Assembly: GCA_017550685.1 (NCBI GenBank)
Contig: JAFZOJ010000141.1
Coordinates: 37,198-101,197 of the forward strand
Reading direction: 5' to 3'
Source: Treponema sp.
GTDB taxonomy: Bacteria > Spirochaetota > Spirochaetia > Treponematales > Treponemataceae
DNA: 64,000 nucleotides
Shown here: one piece after another, positions 18,329 to 26,554 of the stretch
How positions within the stretch are numbered: position 1 is the stretch's first letter
Layout of the letters: each line of letters opens with the position of its first letter
Notes under the pieces: model-generated
What the model was told of the DNA's origin: nothing
The model's input: only the letters and a program-made list of their open reading frames with translations
Databases searched by the model: none
Position numbers and translations under genes: made by a program

Positions 18329-20008
18329 CGCTTCATTAATATTTTCAAAAATATTTTCGCGTCCAAGCTTGTCTGCCATGCCTGTTTTTTCAAGCAGCAG
18401 ATATGGCTGAGTATGAATACCGCTTATGACGATTGTAATTCCCTTGCGGTCGCAGGCAGCCTTACACTGTTCAAGGGCGCGGATTCCACCGGCATCAAGA
18501 TAGATTGTATTGCGCATGCGAAGCACGAGATATTTACAATCTGACTGAGCGCGTTCTGTTGCAAGTTCAAATTTTCTAACGGTTCCAAAGAACAAAGGTC
18601 CTTCAATTTCGTATACAAAGGTTTCTGCAGGAATATCAAGATTTTCAGAAGGCTGGTCTCTTTTAATACCGCCTGTAATAATTTCGCGTTCGTTCTGAAC
18701 TTCAGAAAGATCAATCATCTTCTTAATAAAGAAGAAGGCAGCAAAACCAAGTCCAACTTCAATGGCAACTGTAAGGTCAATAAATACTGTGATAAGGAAG
18801 GTTATCGCAAAAACACAGATATCAGATTTCTGGCCGTGCAGAAGGGAACGGATTGCAGGAAAGCCTGCCATGTTCCAGGCAACATTAATCAAAACGGCGG
18901 CAAGGGCAGCCATAGGAATATAAGCGGCGTATTTACCGGCAAAGAGCAGGATTATCAAAAGTGTGAGTGCGTGAATAATACCTGCAACTGGAGTGCGTCC
19001 TCCGTTTTTAATGTTTGTTGCTGTACGGGCAATGGCGCCTGTAGCAGGAATGCCTCCAAAAAGCGGGCTTGCAATATTTGCAATACCCTGTGCAATAAGC
19101 TCTGTATTTGAATCGTGCTTGCTTCCGATCATACCGTCGGCAACTACTGCACTGAGCAGGGATTCAATGGCGGCAAGTACTGCAATTGAAACTGCTGTAG
19201 GGAAAAGTGTTGTAATTGTTTTTATGCTGAGCGAAGGAAGCTGCGGCTTTGGTAAAGTGTTTGGAATTACAAAATGCTGTGAGCCGTCTGCAAAGGTTCC
19301 GATTGTGTCTGTGTGGAGCCCGCAGGTTTTTTCAAGCACAATGCTTACAACTGTTGCAAGGATAATTACGATAAAGCTGCCCGGAATCTTTTTGATAAAC
19401 TTAGACCAGATAAAGATAAATGCAAGGCAGACAGCGGCCATGATTGTTGAATAAAGATTAAAGCTTGCGGCCGAGCGGATATACACGATTATTTTAGGGA
19501 GGAAGTCTCCCGGCATTTTTGAATACTCTTCTCCAAGGATGAGCATTGGCTGTGAAAAGTCAGGGCGCAGACCAAAGAAATCTCCAAGCTGACCTGCAGC
19601 AATAGTGACTGCAATTCCTGCCGTAAAGCCTGTAACGATTGTATAAGGAATAAACTTTACAAGACCACCCATCTTAAAGGCGCCGAGCAGAATCAAGATA
19701 ATACCTGCCATAACTGTTGCAGTGGCAAGTCCTCCAAGGCCGTACTGGGCAACTACGCCGTAAACAATAACTGCAAAGGCTCCGGTTGGGCCGCCAATCT
19801 GTACACGGCTTCCGCCAAAAGCAGAAATACAAAAGCCTGCAATAATGGCTGTAAAAAGACCTGCGGCAGGATTAACACCCGACGCAATGGCAAAGGCAAT
19901 GGCGAGAGGAAGCGCAACTATTCCGACAATCACACCCGCAATAAGATCACTTACAAATGTTTTTGAATTGTAATTTTTTAATGAATTAATAAGCTCTGGT
20001 TTAAACAT
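18308..20008 (-). CDS. SulP-family anion transporter with STAS domain
   Basis: The 566-residue protein starts with the SulP signature region (FVSDLIAGVIVGIVALPLA, then NPAAGLFTAIIAGF and GGPTGAF) and has about 10-12 hydrophobic spans up to residue 430. A C-terminal STAS domain follows (about 450-555, including LRMRNTIYLDAGGIRALE). SulP proteins carry sulfate, bicarbonate or other anions, usually coupled to Na+ or H+; the substrate is not evident. A promoter with ATGACA-17-TATAAT lies 10 nt before its ATG. Its end overlaps the uxuB end by 21 nt, tail to tail. Confidence 0.92.
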   Translation of the reverse strand: MFKPELINSLKNYNSKTFVSDLIAGVIVGIVALPLAIAFAIASGVNPAAGLFTAIIAGFCISAFGGSRVQIGGPTGAFAVIVYGVVAQYGLGGLATATVMAGIILILLGAFKMGGLVKFIPYTIVTGFTAGIAVTIAAGQLGDFFGLRPDFSQPMLILGEEYSKMPGDFLPKIIVYIRSAASFNLYSTIMAAVCLAFIFIWSKFIKKIPGSFIVIILATVVSIVLEKTCGLHTDTIGTFADGSQHFVIPNTLPKPQLPSLSIKTITTLFPTAVSIAVLAAIESLLSAVVADGMIGSKHDSNTELIAQGIANIASPLFGGIPATGAIARTATNIKNGGRTPVAGIIHALTLLIILLFAGKYAAYIPMAALAAVLINVAWNMAGFPAIRSLLHGQKSDICVFAITFLITVFIDLTVAIEVGLGFAAFFFIKKMIDLSEVQNEREIITGGIKRDQPSENLDIPAETFVYEIEGPLFFGTVRKFELATERAQSDCKYLVLRMRNTIYLDAGGIRALEQCKAACDRKGITIVISGIHTQPYLLLEKTGMADKLGRENIFENINEALDRCRK

Positions 20009-20018
20009 AATGACATTG

Positions 20019-20047
20019 ATTATACCGAGTTTACGGATTTATGTCAT
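20019..20047 (-). promoter_or_regulatory. Promoter of sulP
   Basis: On the minus strand ATGACA, a 17-nt spacer and TATAAT end 10 nt before the sulP ATG, predicting a leader of only about 4 nt. Confidence 0.6.
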
Positions 20048-20050
20048 TCA

Positions 20051-21232
20051 TTATATTTCTTCAAGAAAGCGGTTGAGGAATAAAAGACCCTGTTCGTTGA
20101 GAGAGTAGCGTGTGACTTCTCCGTTGTTTTCGATTTCGGCAAGTCCTTTTTTCTGCCACTGTTCAAAGCGGGTTATAATTTCTGCCGGGATGGCGCGCCT
20201 GAAGGTCTGGTAAAAATGCCGGTCGGTTATGCCTGTGCGTTTTCTAAGGCCCATCATAAAGTATTCAAAGACAGAGTCTTCAAAGTCTATTTCTTCAACA
20301 GTCTGGATGGAATTGAGCTTTGGGGTTGGGGCGTCGCCGAGCCAGAAACTTACATATTTATTTATATCCTTTGTGTTTGTCCATCGGTGGCCGGTTCCGT
20401 CTTCGCGGTAAACGGTTCCTGTAGCGCCGCTACCGCAGCCAAGGTAATCCTGGTGGTTCCAGTACGCAAGGTTATGAATGCATTCGTTTCCGTCGGTGCA
20501 GAAATTAGAAACCTCGTACTGCCTGTAGCCGTTGTCTTCCAGATATTTTTTTGAGCTGAGCCACAATTCATCACTGCTGTTAAAATCATATTCAAGCTTG
20601 CCAGAGTTTAATTTTTGTCCCAGAGGCGTTTCGTCTTCAATCGTAAGTGAGTACATGGAAATGTGATGAGGCTGATATTTTATAACAGTATCCAGCGTCT
20701 GTATAAAGCTCTCTTTGGTTTCTCCCGGGAGCCCGCAGATTAAATCATAAGACTTCTTTTTGTGCCAGTGCCGGTGAATTAATTCCATAGCCGCAAGGTT
20801 TTCATTTTTCTTTGCGCGCCTGTTTACACCGCACAGGCATTCATCCGTACACGACTGGATTCCGCAGGAGATACGGTTTATTCCGCATTGTTCCATTGCT
20901 TCCAGCAGCCTGACCGTAACATCATCCGGGTTTACTTCCATCGTAAATTCAAAATCGTGGTTATATGGCGCAAAGCATTCACAGATTTTTTGGAGCTGGT
21001 CTGGTTCCAGCAGGCTTGGGGTTCCGCCGCCAATGTAAACCGACTTAAGGTTATCGGCCTTGTATTCATTCATCCTGAATTTTATTTCGCGGCACAATGC
21101 CTGTATGTAAGTGTCCGGAATTTTCCTGCCCGCCGTTTTATCGCATACGATACTGAAAAAATCACAGTATTCGCATTTTGAAATGCAGTAGGGAATATGA
21201 ATGTAAAGGCAAACTGCACGGCTGTTTTTCAT
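20051..21232 (-). CDS. hemW: HemW-like radical SAM protein
   Basis: The N-terminal motif YIHIPYCISKCEYCDFF holds the CxxxCxxC iron-sulfur site of radical SAM enzymes, and VYIGGGTPSLL is the family's SAM-binding glycine segment. The short 393-residue form, with RISCGIQS and the C-terminal HTH-like HemN_C region (from FEYFMMGLRKRTGI), fits HemW, a haem chaperone, better than true coproporphyrinogen oxidase HemN. No other haem gene is near. A -10 box (TGATATAAC) ends 6 nt before the ATG with no ribosome site, so the mRNA may be leaderless. It is divergent from uxaC. Confidence 0.9.
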   Translation of the reverse strand: MKNSRAVCLYIHIPYCISKCEYCDFFSIVCDKTAGRKIPDTYIQALCREIKFRMNEYKADNLKSVYIGGGTPSLLEPDQLQKICECFAPYNHDFEFTMEVNPDDVTVRLLEAMEQCGINRISCGIQSCTDECLCGVNRRAKKNENLAAMELIHRHWHKKKSYDLICGLPGETKESFIQTLDTVIKYQPHHISMYSLTIEDETPLGQKLNSGKLEYDFNSSDELWLSSKKYLEDNGYRQYEVSNFCTDGNECIHNLAYWNHQDYLGCGSGATGTVYREDGTGHRWTNTKDINKYVSFWLGDAPTPKLNSIQTVEEIDFEDSVFEYFMMGLRKRTGITDRHFYQTFRRAIPAEIITRFEQWQKKGLAEIENNGEVTRYSLNEQGLLFLNRFLEEI

Positions 21233-21238
21233 ATTTTA

Positions 21239-21247
21239 GTTATATCA
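21239..21247 (-). promoter_or_regulatory. Extended -10 promoter of hemW
   Basis: Read on the minus strand, TGATATAAC has the TGn extension and a -10 hexamer, followed by exactly 6 nt and the hemW ATG. No good -35 is visible. Confidence 0.5.
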
Positions 21248-21262
21248 CAATCCTTTTTTATT

Positions 21263-21278
21263 TGATATACTAACATAC
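21263..21278 (+). promoter_or_regulatory. uxaC promoter -10 and candidate operator
   Basis: TGATATACT (21263-21271) is an extended -10 box, and it overlaps ATATACTAACATAC (21265-21278), the operator-like 14-mer shared with uxuA and eda. GAGGTGA at 21279-21285 then gives a normal ribosome site for uxaC. Confidence 0.5.
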
Positions 21279-21292
21279 GAGGTGATTTAATA

Positions 21293-22690
21293 ATGAAACA
21301 GTTTTTAGATGAAGATTTTTTACTGCAGAACGAGACCGCAGGAATTTTATATCATAAATATGCAAAACCCCAGCCGATTTTTGATTTTCACAATCATCTG
21401 TCGCCTCAGGAAATCTACGAGAACAAACCGCTTGGAACCCTTGCAAATGCCTGGCTTGATCACGATCACTACAAATGGCGTGCCATGCGTGCAGCCGGCG
21501 TACCCGAAGAATTGATTACCGGACACGGGGATGATTACGAGCGCTATCTTGCCTTTGTAAAAACACTTCAGCTTTGTGTCGGAAATCCTTTGTACCACTG
21601 GAGCCACCTGGAGCTCAAAAGATACTTTGGAATTGACGTACCTGTAACCGAAAAAAATGCCCGCGAAATCTGGGATAAATGCAACACAATGCTTGCACAG
21701 AATGATTTTACTCCGTGCGGACTTTTGAAAAAGCTTGATGTACGCGAGCTTTGTACAACCGATGATCCTCTGGACAGCCTTGAATGGCATAAAAAAATTG
21801 CACAGCAGAATACGGGCATAAAGGTTTGTCCTTCCTTCCGACCGGACTTTATCTTAAACGCCGACAAACCCGGTTTTGGAGAATACATAAGCCGCCTGCA
21901 GGAAGTGAGCGGAAAAAAGTTTACCAGTGTAAAAGATATGCTTGCCGCCCTTGCAGAACGCATGGACTTTTTTAAGGAAAACGGCTGCCTTGTAAGCGAC
22001 CATTCTCTGGAGGATGATTTTTATCTGCCTGCCTCTTATGATGATGTAAACTATATTTTTGAAAAAGCCTGGGTCGGCAAAAAGCTTTCGCATGATGAAA
22101 TTGCAAAATACAAGGGATGGATTTTACCGGAGCTTGGCAAGCTTTATGCGCAGAAGGGCTTTGTAATGCAGCTGCACATCGGAGCGCTCAGAGACCAGAA
22201 TACTGCCATGCTCAAGAGTGCCGGAAAAAATATCGGCGAAGACAGTCTTCAGGATTTTAATTATGCGGCACAAACCGGTGCGGTGCTTGATGCAATTTAT
22301 TCTGAATGTCCTCAGGCTCATACAATTCTTTATAATCTTAATCCTAAGGATAACGAAGCCCTTGCAACAATGGCCGCCAATTTCCGTAACTGTCAGTTTG
22401 GTCCAGCCTGGTGGTTTAATGATCACAAGGACGGCATAGAAGAACAGATCCGCGTATATTCAAGGACTGCACCTCTGGGCCGTTATATAGGCATGCTTAC
22501 AGACAGTCGCAGCTTTTTGTCATATCCTCGACATGAATATTTCAGAAGAATTTTATGTAATTATGTGGGCACTCTGGTAGAGCAGGGAGAATTCCCATGG
22601 GACGAAGAATTGCTTGGAAAAATGATTGAGAATATCTGCTACAAAAATGCCTGCGAATTCTTTTCCGGCAATTTTTCTGCAGGAGTTTAA
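21293..22690 (+). CDS. uxaC: Glucuronate (uronate) isomerase UxaC
   Basis: UxaC converts D-glucuronate to D-fructuronate (and galacturonate to tagaturonate), the entry step of hexuronate use. The N-terminal FDFHNHLSPQEI holds the metal-binding His-x-His of the amidohydrolase fold. MQLHIGALRDQNTAM, GPAWWFNDHKDGIE and MLTDSRSFLSYPRHEYFRR are family motifs. The 465-residue length is typical. GAGGTGA lies 7 nt before the ATG. The patatin gene starts 3 nt after its stop, so both are probably co-transcribed. Confidence 0.96.
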   Translation: MKQFLDEDFLLQNETAGILYHKYAKPQPIFDFHNHLSPQEIYENKPLGTLANAWLDHDHYKWRAMRAAGVPEELITGHGDDYERYLAFVKTLQLCVGNPLYHWSHLELKRYFGIDVPVTEKNAREIWDKCNTMLAQNDFTPCGLLKKLDVRELCTTDDPLDSLEWHKKIAQQNTGIKVCPSFRPDFILNADKPGFGEYISRLQEVSGKKFTSVKDMLAALAERMDFFKENGCLVSDHSLEDDFYLPASYDDVNYIFEKAWVGKKLSHDEIAKYKGWILPELGKLYAQKGFVMQLHIGALRDQNTAMLKSAGKNIGEDSLQDFNYAAQTGAVLDAIYSECPQAHTILYNLNPKDNEALATMAANFRNCQFGPAWWFNDHKDGIEEQIRVYSRTAPLGRYIGMLTDSRSFLSYPRHEYFRRILCNYVGTLVEQGEFPWDEELLGKMIENICYKNACEFFSGNFSAGV

Positions 22691-22693
22691 TTT

Positions 22694-23554
22694 ATGAATT
22701 CAGAAGTTAAAAAAGGTTTGATTCTTGAAGGCGGTGCCATGCGCGGAATGTTTACTTCCGGTGTGCTCGACGTTTTTATGGAAAACAATATTGAGTTTGA
22801 TGGAACAATTGGAGTTTCGGCAGGTGCAACCTTTGGCTGTAATTTTAAATCCCGTCAGATTGGAAGGGCAGTGCGCTACAATAAACGCTTTGGAAAAAAC
22901 TGGCGTTATTGTTCCATGCGTTCGCTGCTGCTTACCGGCGATATGTATGGTGCCAAATTCTGCTATGATACGCTTCCTAAACAGCTTGATAAAATGGATT
23001 TTGAAACCTATAAAAATAATCCCATGGAATTTTACTGCGTAGCTTCCAACTGTGTTACCGGACTTCCTGTTTATAAAAAGCTCGAAACCTGCGATGATCA
23101 CGACCTTTTGTGGATGCGTGCCAGTGCGTCCATGCCTCTTGTAAGTCGTGTTGTAAAGGTAGACGGTTTTAAGCTTTTGGACGGTGGAATGACAGATTCT
23201 ATTCCGCTCAAGTTTTTTGAAGAAATGGGTTATAACCGCAATGTTGTAATTCTGACCCAGCCAAGAGATTTTGTAAAAAAGCCGGCAAGCCTTATTCCGC
23301 TTATGAAAATACTTTTATTCAAATATCCAAAAATTGTTCAGGCAATGAGCATCCGCCATACAGTTTACAATGAGCAGACCCGACTTGTGTTTGAAAGGGA
23401 AAAACAGGGAGACGCCTTTGTAATCTGTCCGGAAAAGCCTCTTGATATAAGCCGCACCGAAGGAGACCCTGACGAGCTGCAGAGAGTCTACGAGGAAGGC
23501 AGAAAAGTCGGTCTTGAAAAGCTTGAACAGCTTAAAGCCTTTTTGAATAAGTAA
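22694..23554 (+). CDS. Patatin-like phospholipase
   Basis: All patatin features are visible: the oxyanion loop LEGGAMRGMFTSGVLD (residues 11-26), the nucleophile elbow GVSAG, and the second catalytic residue in LLDGGMTDSIPL. The closest named group would be the YjjU/RssA-like bacterial patatins of about 280-300 residues. It would hydrolyse acyl esters of lipids in the cytoplasm; the substrate is unknown. GGAG within the uxaC 3' end serves as ribosome site, and the short gap implies co-transcription without an obvious pathway link. Confidence 0.92.
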   Translation: MNSEVKKGLILEGGAMRGMFTSGVLDVFMENNIEFDGTIGVSAGATFGCNFKSRQIGRAVRYNKRFGKNWRYCSMRSLLLTGDMYGAKFCYDTLPKQLDKMDFETYKNNPMEFYCVASNCVTGLPVYKKLETCDDHDLLWMRASASMPLVSRVVKVDGFKLLDGGMTDSIPLKFFEEMGYNRNVVILTQPRDFVKKPASLIPLMKILLFKYPKIVQAMSIRHTVYNEQTRLVFEREKQGDAFVICPEKPLDISRTEGDPDELQRVYEEGRKVGLEKLEQLKAFLNK

Positions 23555-23630
23555 CAAAAGTCACCCCAAAAGTAACCATTGTCACCGTTGTAATGTATAT
23601 AATTTATGTTAGATTTAAGATGGTAAAGCT

Positions 23631-23654
23631 AAAAATTGCTTTCGCAATTTTTTT
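23631..23654 (+). terminator. Hairpin with T-run between the patatin gene and nfeD
   Basis: AAAAATTGC, a 4-nt loop and GCAATTTTTTTT form a 9-bp stem with a T tail, suitable as a factor-independent terminator of the uxaC unit. A weak TATAAT (23598-23603) lies upstream of it, so it might instead act as an attenuator in an nfeD leader. A 14-bp palindrome GCCCGCTAGCGGGC follows at 23676-23689. Confidence 0.5.
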
Positions 23655-23708
23655 AACGCTTTGCTATTGAACACCGCCCGCTAGCGGGCTTACACAGGAG
23701 GTAGCCTT

Positions 23709-24161
23709 ATGCAGAGTATTGTTCAGGTATTGAGTAATAACTTGCCTTGGGTTTGGGTTGCGGTTACCATCATCTGCGTGGTGATTGAATCGCTTACTCT
23801 TGCCCTTACTACCATCTGGTTCGGAATAAGCGGATTTGTAATGGTTTTCCTTGCATTTACGCCGCTTCCTTTTGTTGCCCAGCTGTTTATATTTGTTGTA
23901 ATTGCCATGCTGCTGCTCATTTTCACCAGACCTTTTGTGAAAAAGAAGCTGAGTCAGAAGCAGATTGCAACAAACTACGAGCGAATCATCGGACAGATTG
24001 CCGTGGTAACAAAAAAAATTACAGCACTTGAAAAAGGAGCTGTTCGGATCAATGGTATGGAATGGACTGCAGCCGTAAAAGAGGACATAACCCTCGAAAA
24101 AGGCAGCAAGTGCATTATCGAAGAAATTGCCGGAGTTACGGCATATGTTAAAGCTATTTAG
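23709..24161 (+). CDS. NfeD-family membrane protein
   Basis: The 150-residue protein has three hydrophobic spans (about residues 10-80) followed by a small beta-rich OB-like domain (about 85-150, with IGQIAVVTKKITALEKGAVRINGMEW), the layout of short NfeD proteins. NfeD partners with SPFH proteins in membrane quality control or microdomains, and here the SPFH gene follows after 11 nt. AGGAGGT gives a strong ribosome site. Confidence 0.9.
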   Translation: MQSIVQVLSNNLPWVWVAVTIICVVIESLTLALTTIWFGISGFVMVFLAFTPLPFVAQLFIFVVIAMLLLIFTRPFVKKKLSQKQIATNYERIIGQIAVVTKKITALEKGAVRINGMEWTAAVKEDITLEKGSKCIIEEIAGVTAYVKAI

Positions 24162-24172
24162 GAGAAAGAAAA

Positions 24173-25057
24173 ATGATTTGGATACTTATTGTAATTGCTG
24201 TTCTGGTTATGGTTCTGATTATCACAAATATCAGAATTGTTCCTCAGTCTGATGCTTATGTAATTGAGCGTCTTGGTGGATATCACAAAACCTGGAATGT
24301 AGGACTTCATGTAAAAATGCCTTTGATTGACCGCATTTCAAAAAGGGTTTCTCTCAAGGAAAAGGTTTTTGATTTTCCTCCTCAGCCGGTTATCACAAAA
24401 GATAACGTAACCATGATGATTGATACTGTAGTTTATTTTCAGATTACAGATCCAAAGCTTTATACATACGGTGTAGAAAAGCCAATCAACGCTCTGGAAA
24501 ATCTTAGTGCTACAACCTTGCGTAATATTATCGGTGAGCTTGAACTTGATGAATCTCTTACAAGCCGCGATGTTATCAATACAAAGATGCGCTCTATTCT
24601 GGATGAAGCAACTGACCCTTGGGGAATTAAGGTAAATCGTGTAGAGGTTAAGAATATTGAACCTCCACAGGCAATCCGCGAAGCCATGGAAAAACAGATG
24701 AAGGCAGAACGCGAACGCCGTGAACAGATTCTTATTGCCGAAGGTCACAAGCAGTCAGCAATCCTTGAAGCAGAAGGTCAGAAGCAGGCAATGATTCTGC
24801 AGGCCGAAGCTCAGAAGGAAAGTGCAATTCAGAAGGCAAAGGGAGAAGCCGAAGCTATCCGCGAAGTTCAGCAGGCTAAGGCCGAAGGTCTTAAAATGCT
24901 CAAGGAAGCCGGAATGGATAATTCTGTTCTTAAGCTCCGCAGCCTCGAAGCCTTTGAAAAAGCCGCAGACGGTCAGGCAACAAAGATTATCATTCCGTCA
25001 GATCTGCAGAGTCTGGCAGGTGTTGTAACAAGCGTTGCTGAAATCGCAAAGAAATAA
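24173..25057 (+). CDS. SPFH/Band-7 protein (QmcA/stomatin-like)
   Basis: An N-terminal membrane span (residues 2-22) is followed by an SPFH domain that opens with IVPQSDAYVIERLGGYHKTWNVGLHVKMP and continues to about residue 180, then by a Glu/Ala/Gln-rich coiled coil (about 180-245) with repeats of the EAEGQKQA type. This is the standard layout of QmcA and stomatin-like slipin proteins, which form oligomeric membrane rings. It forms a two-gene unit with nfeD. The ribosome site is TAGGAGA. Confidence 0.94.
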   Translation: MIWILIVIAVLVMVLIITNIRIVPQSDAYVIERLGGYHKTWNVGLHVKMPLIDRISKRVSLKEKVFDFPPQPVITKDNVTMMIDTVVYFQITDPKLYTYGVEKPINALENLSATTLRNIIGELELDESLTSRDVINTKMRSILDEATDPWGIKVNRVEVKNIEPPQAIREAMEKQMKAERERREQILIAEGHKQSAILEAEGQKQAMILQAEAQKESAIQKAKGEAEAIREVQQAKAEGLKMLKEAGMDNSVLKLRSLEAFEKAADGQATKIIIPSDLQSLAGVVTSVAEIAKK

Positions 25058-25067
25058 AATAAGAAGG

Positions 25068-25113
25068 CCGGTGGTTGAGTGCTTTGCGAAGCAAAGTGTA
25101 TCGAAACCACCGG
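25068..25113. repeat. Palindromic repeat family E downstream of the SPFH gene
   Basis: CCGGTGGTT (25068-25076) pairs with AACCACCGG (25105-25113), and a second stem TTTGC-GAA-GCAAA sits in the loop. The outer arms match the family-E copy inside deaD (28285-28309). It may double as transcript end for nfeD-SPFH. Confidence 0.75.
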
Positions 25114-25118
25114 TTTTA

Positions 25119-25127
25119 TGTTATAAT
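25119..25127 (+). promoter_or_regulatory. Extended -10 promoter of the membrane LuxR gene
   Basis: TGTTATAAT is an extended -10 box ending 6 nt before ATG 25134. There is no ribosome site, so a leaderless transcript is predicted. The identical nine bases precede the acyltransferase gene at 38282-38290. Confidence 0.6.
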
Positions 25128-25133
25128 ATCTTT

Positions 25134-25847
25134 ATGGAAACAAGGAAGCTTCTGGAAAAACCGTTTCGTCTCATGGCAATTTTGGGCTGTGTTTTTGTTA
25201 TTGCAATTCTTGTCGTGAATGTTTTTACAGGTTTTTCTTATGAACAGTGCATCCTTCCTTTTCCAAAAATCATCACTTATTCGGCCCTGGGGCTTTCATT
25301 AATTCTTTGCATCTTAACCTGTATTTTTTACAACAGGCATTTTTTATATTTTGCAGCACTGGAAGTTTTTGCACTTTCAAATATTTATACAGGAAGAATC
25401 TATACAGCGCTTTTTATAACATCAATTCTTTTTATTCTTCTGCTTGTTGAAAACCACCTGGCTTCAAGGCTCAGGTTGTGGCTCTACCTTACTATAGAAA
25501 TCCTCAAGCTTGTACTCACAGTTCCTTACGGGGTACGCAGCTTTTTTGAATATATCGGAATCACACTTTTTTCACTCGCGACAATCGGCTGTATCAACCT
25601 GCTTTTCCGTCATGCCTACGATAAAAAAGACAGTGCCGCCATGGACCTTGATAACTACAAATTTTCCGACCGCCAGAAGGACTGCATAAAAGAAATTGTA
25701 TTGAATAATACAACGATTAAGGCTCTGGCAATAAATCATAAGGTAAGCGAAAGCGCAATCAAAAAGGATTTGTCGCATATTTACAATGTTCTTGGAATTA
25801 CCGGAAAAGCAGACCTTAAAGCACTTTTCATTGGTTATGAGTTTTGA
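25134..25847 (+). CDS. Membrane-embedded LuxR-type transcription regulator
   Basis: The first 170 residues contain about six hydrophobic spans, starting at residue 11. The C-terminal 65 residues form a LuxR/GerE HTH: FSDRQKDCIKEIVLNNTTIKALA, then HKVSESAIKKDLSHIYNVLGI. Such proteins sense a membrane or small-molecule signal and bind DNA directly. The longer frame from 25035 overlaps the SPFH gene and a palindromic repeat and is rejected; ATG 25134 sits 6 nt after a consensus -10. It lies just upstream of eda and its candidate operator, so it is one possible regulator of the hexuronate genes, which is speculation. Confidence 0.83.
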   Translation: METRKLLEKPFRLMAILGCVFVIAILVVNVFTGFSYEQCILPFPKIITYSALGLSLILCILTCIFYNRHFLYFAALEVFALSNIYTGRIYTALFITSILFILLLVENHLASRLRLWLYLTIEILKLVLTVPYGVRSFFEYIGITLFSLATIGCINLLFRHAYDKKDSAAMDLDNYKFSDRQKDCIKEIVLNNTTIKALAINHKVSESAIKKDLSHIYNVLGITGKADLKALFIGYEF

Positions 25848-25860
25848 TAGAATGTATCTA

Positions 25861-25874
25861 GTATGCTAGTATAT
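25861..25874. promoter_or_regulatory. Candidate hexuronate-regulon operator upstream of eda
   Basis: On the minus strand this reads ATATACTAGCATAC, differing by one base from the uxaC site and by two from the uxuA site. It lies within a larger dyad, TATCTA...TAGATA, 40 nt before the eda ATG. Confidence 0.5.
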
Positions 25875-25913
25875 TAGATATTTGCATATACAATTTTCAA
25901 CCTAGAGGTATGT

Positions 25914-26552
25914 ATGAACGATACATTAAAACAGATTGGTGAGACTGGTATTGTTCCTGTCGTTGTTTTAAATAAAGCCGATGATGCCGGACCTTTGGCT
26001 CAGGCACTTGTTGCAGGTGGACTTCCTTGTGCAGAGGTAACATTCCGTACTGAAGCTGCCGAAGAAAGCATTCAGATCATTGCAAAAAGCTTTCCACAGA
26101 TGCTGGTTGGAGCCGGAACCGTGCTTACAACAGAGCAGGTGGACAGAGCTGTTGGAGCCGGTGCAAAGTTTATAGTTTCGCCGGGATTTAATCCAAAGGT
26201 TGTGGAATATTGTATTACAAAGGGCTATCCGGTTTGTCCTGGAATTATGACTCCAACCGAGCTTGAAATGACTCTTGGATTTGGCCTTGATGTAGTAAAG
26301 TTTTTTCCTGCAGAAAATGCCGGCGGCCTCAAGATGATTAAGGCAATGAGTGCCCCATATACAATGATGAAGTTTATGCCTACAGGTGGTATCAATGCAA
26401 CAAATGTCCGCGATTATCTTGCGTGCGATAAGATTTTAGCCTGTGGCGGCAGCTGGATGGTAAAGGGGGATCTGGTTGCAGCTGGTCGTTTTGATGAGAT
26501 TGAAAAGTTGACTCGTGAAGCCAGCGGAATTGTTAAGGAAATAAGAGGATAA
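25914..26552 (+). CDS. eda: KDPG (2-keto-3-deoxy-6-phosphogluconate) aldolase
   Basis: Eda cleaves KDPG to pyruvate and glyceraldehyde-3-phosphate, the last step of the hexuronate route. Family motifs are GIVPVVV near the N-terminus, AEVTFRTEAAE (with the catalytic Glu), VGAGTVLT, FIVSPGFNP, CPGIMTPTE and DVVKFFPAE, which holds the Schiff-base Lys. The 212-residue length is standard. AGAGG lies just upstream of the ATG. kdgK follows after 2 nt, giving an operon of the last two steps. Confidence 0.96.
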   Translation: MNDTLKQIGETGIVPVVVLNKADDAGPLAQALVAGGLPCAEVTFRTEAAEESIQIIAKSFPQMLVGAGTVLTTEQVDRAVGAGAKFIVSPGFNPKVVEYCITKGYPVCPGIMTPTELEMTLGFGLDVVKFFPAENAGGLKMIKAMSAPYTMMKFMPTGGINATNVRDYLACDKILACGGSWMVKGDLVAAGRFDEIEKLTREASGIVKEIRG

Positions 26553-26554
26553 AT

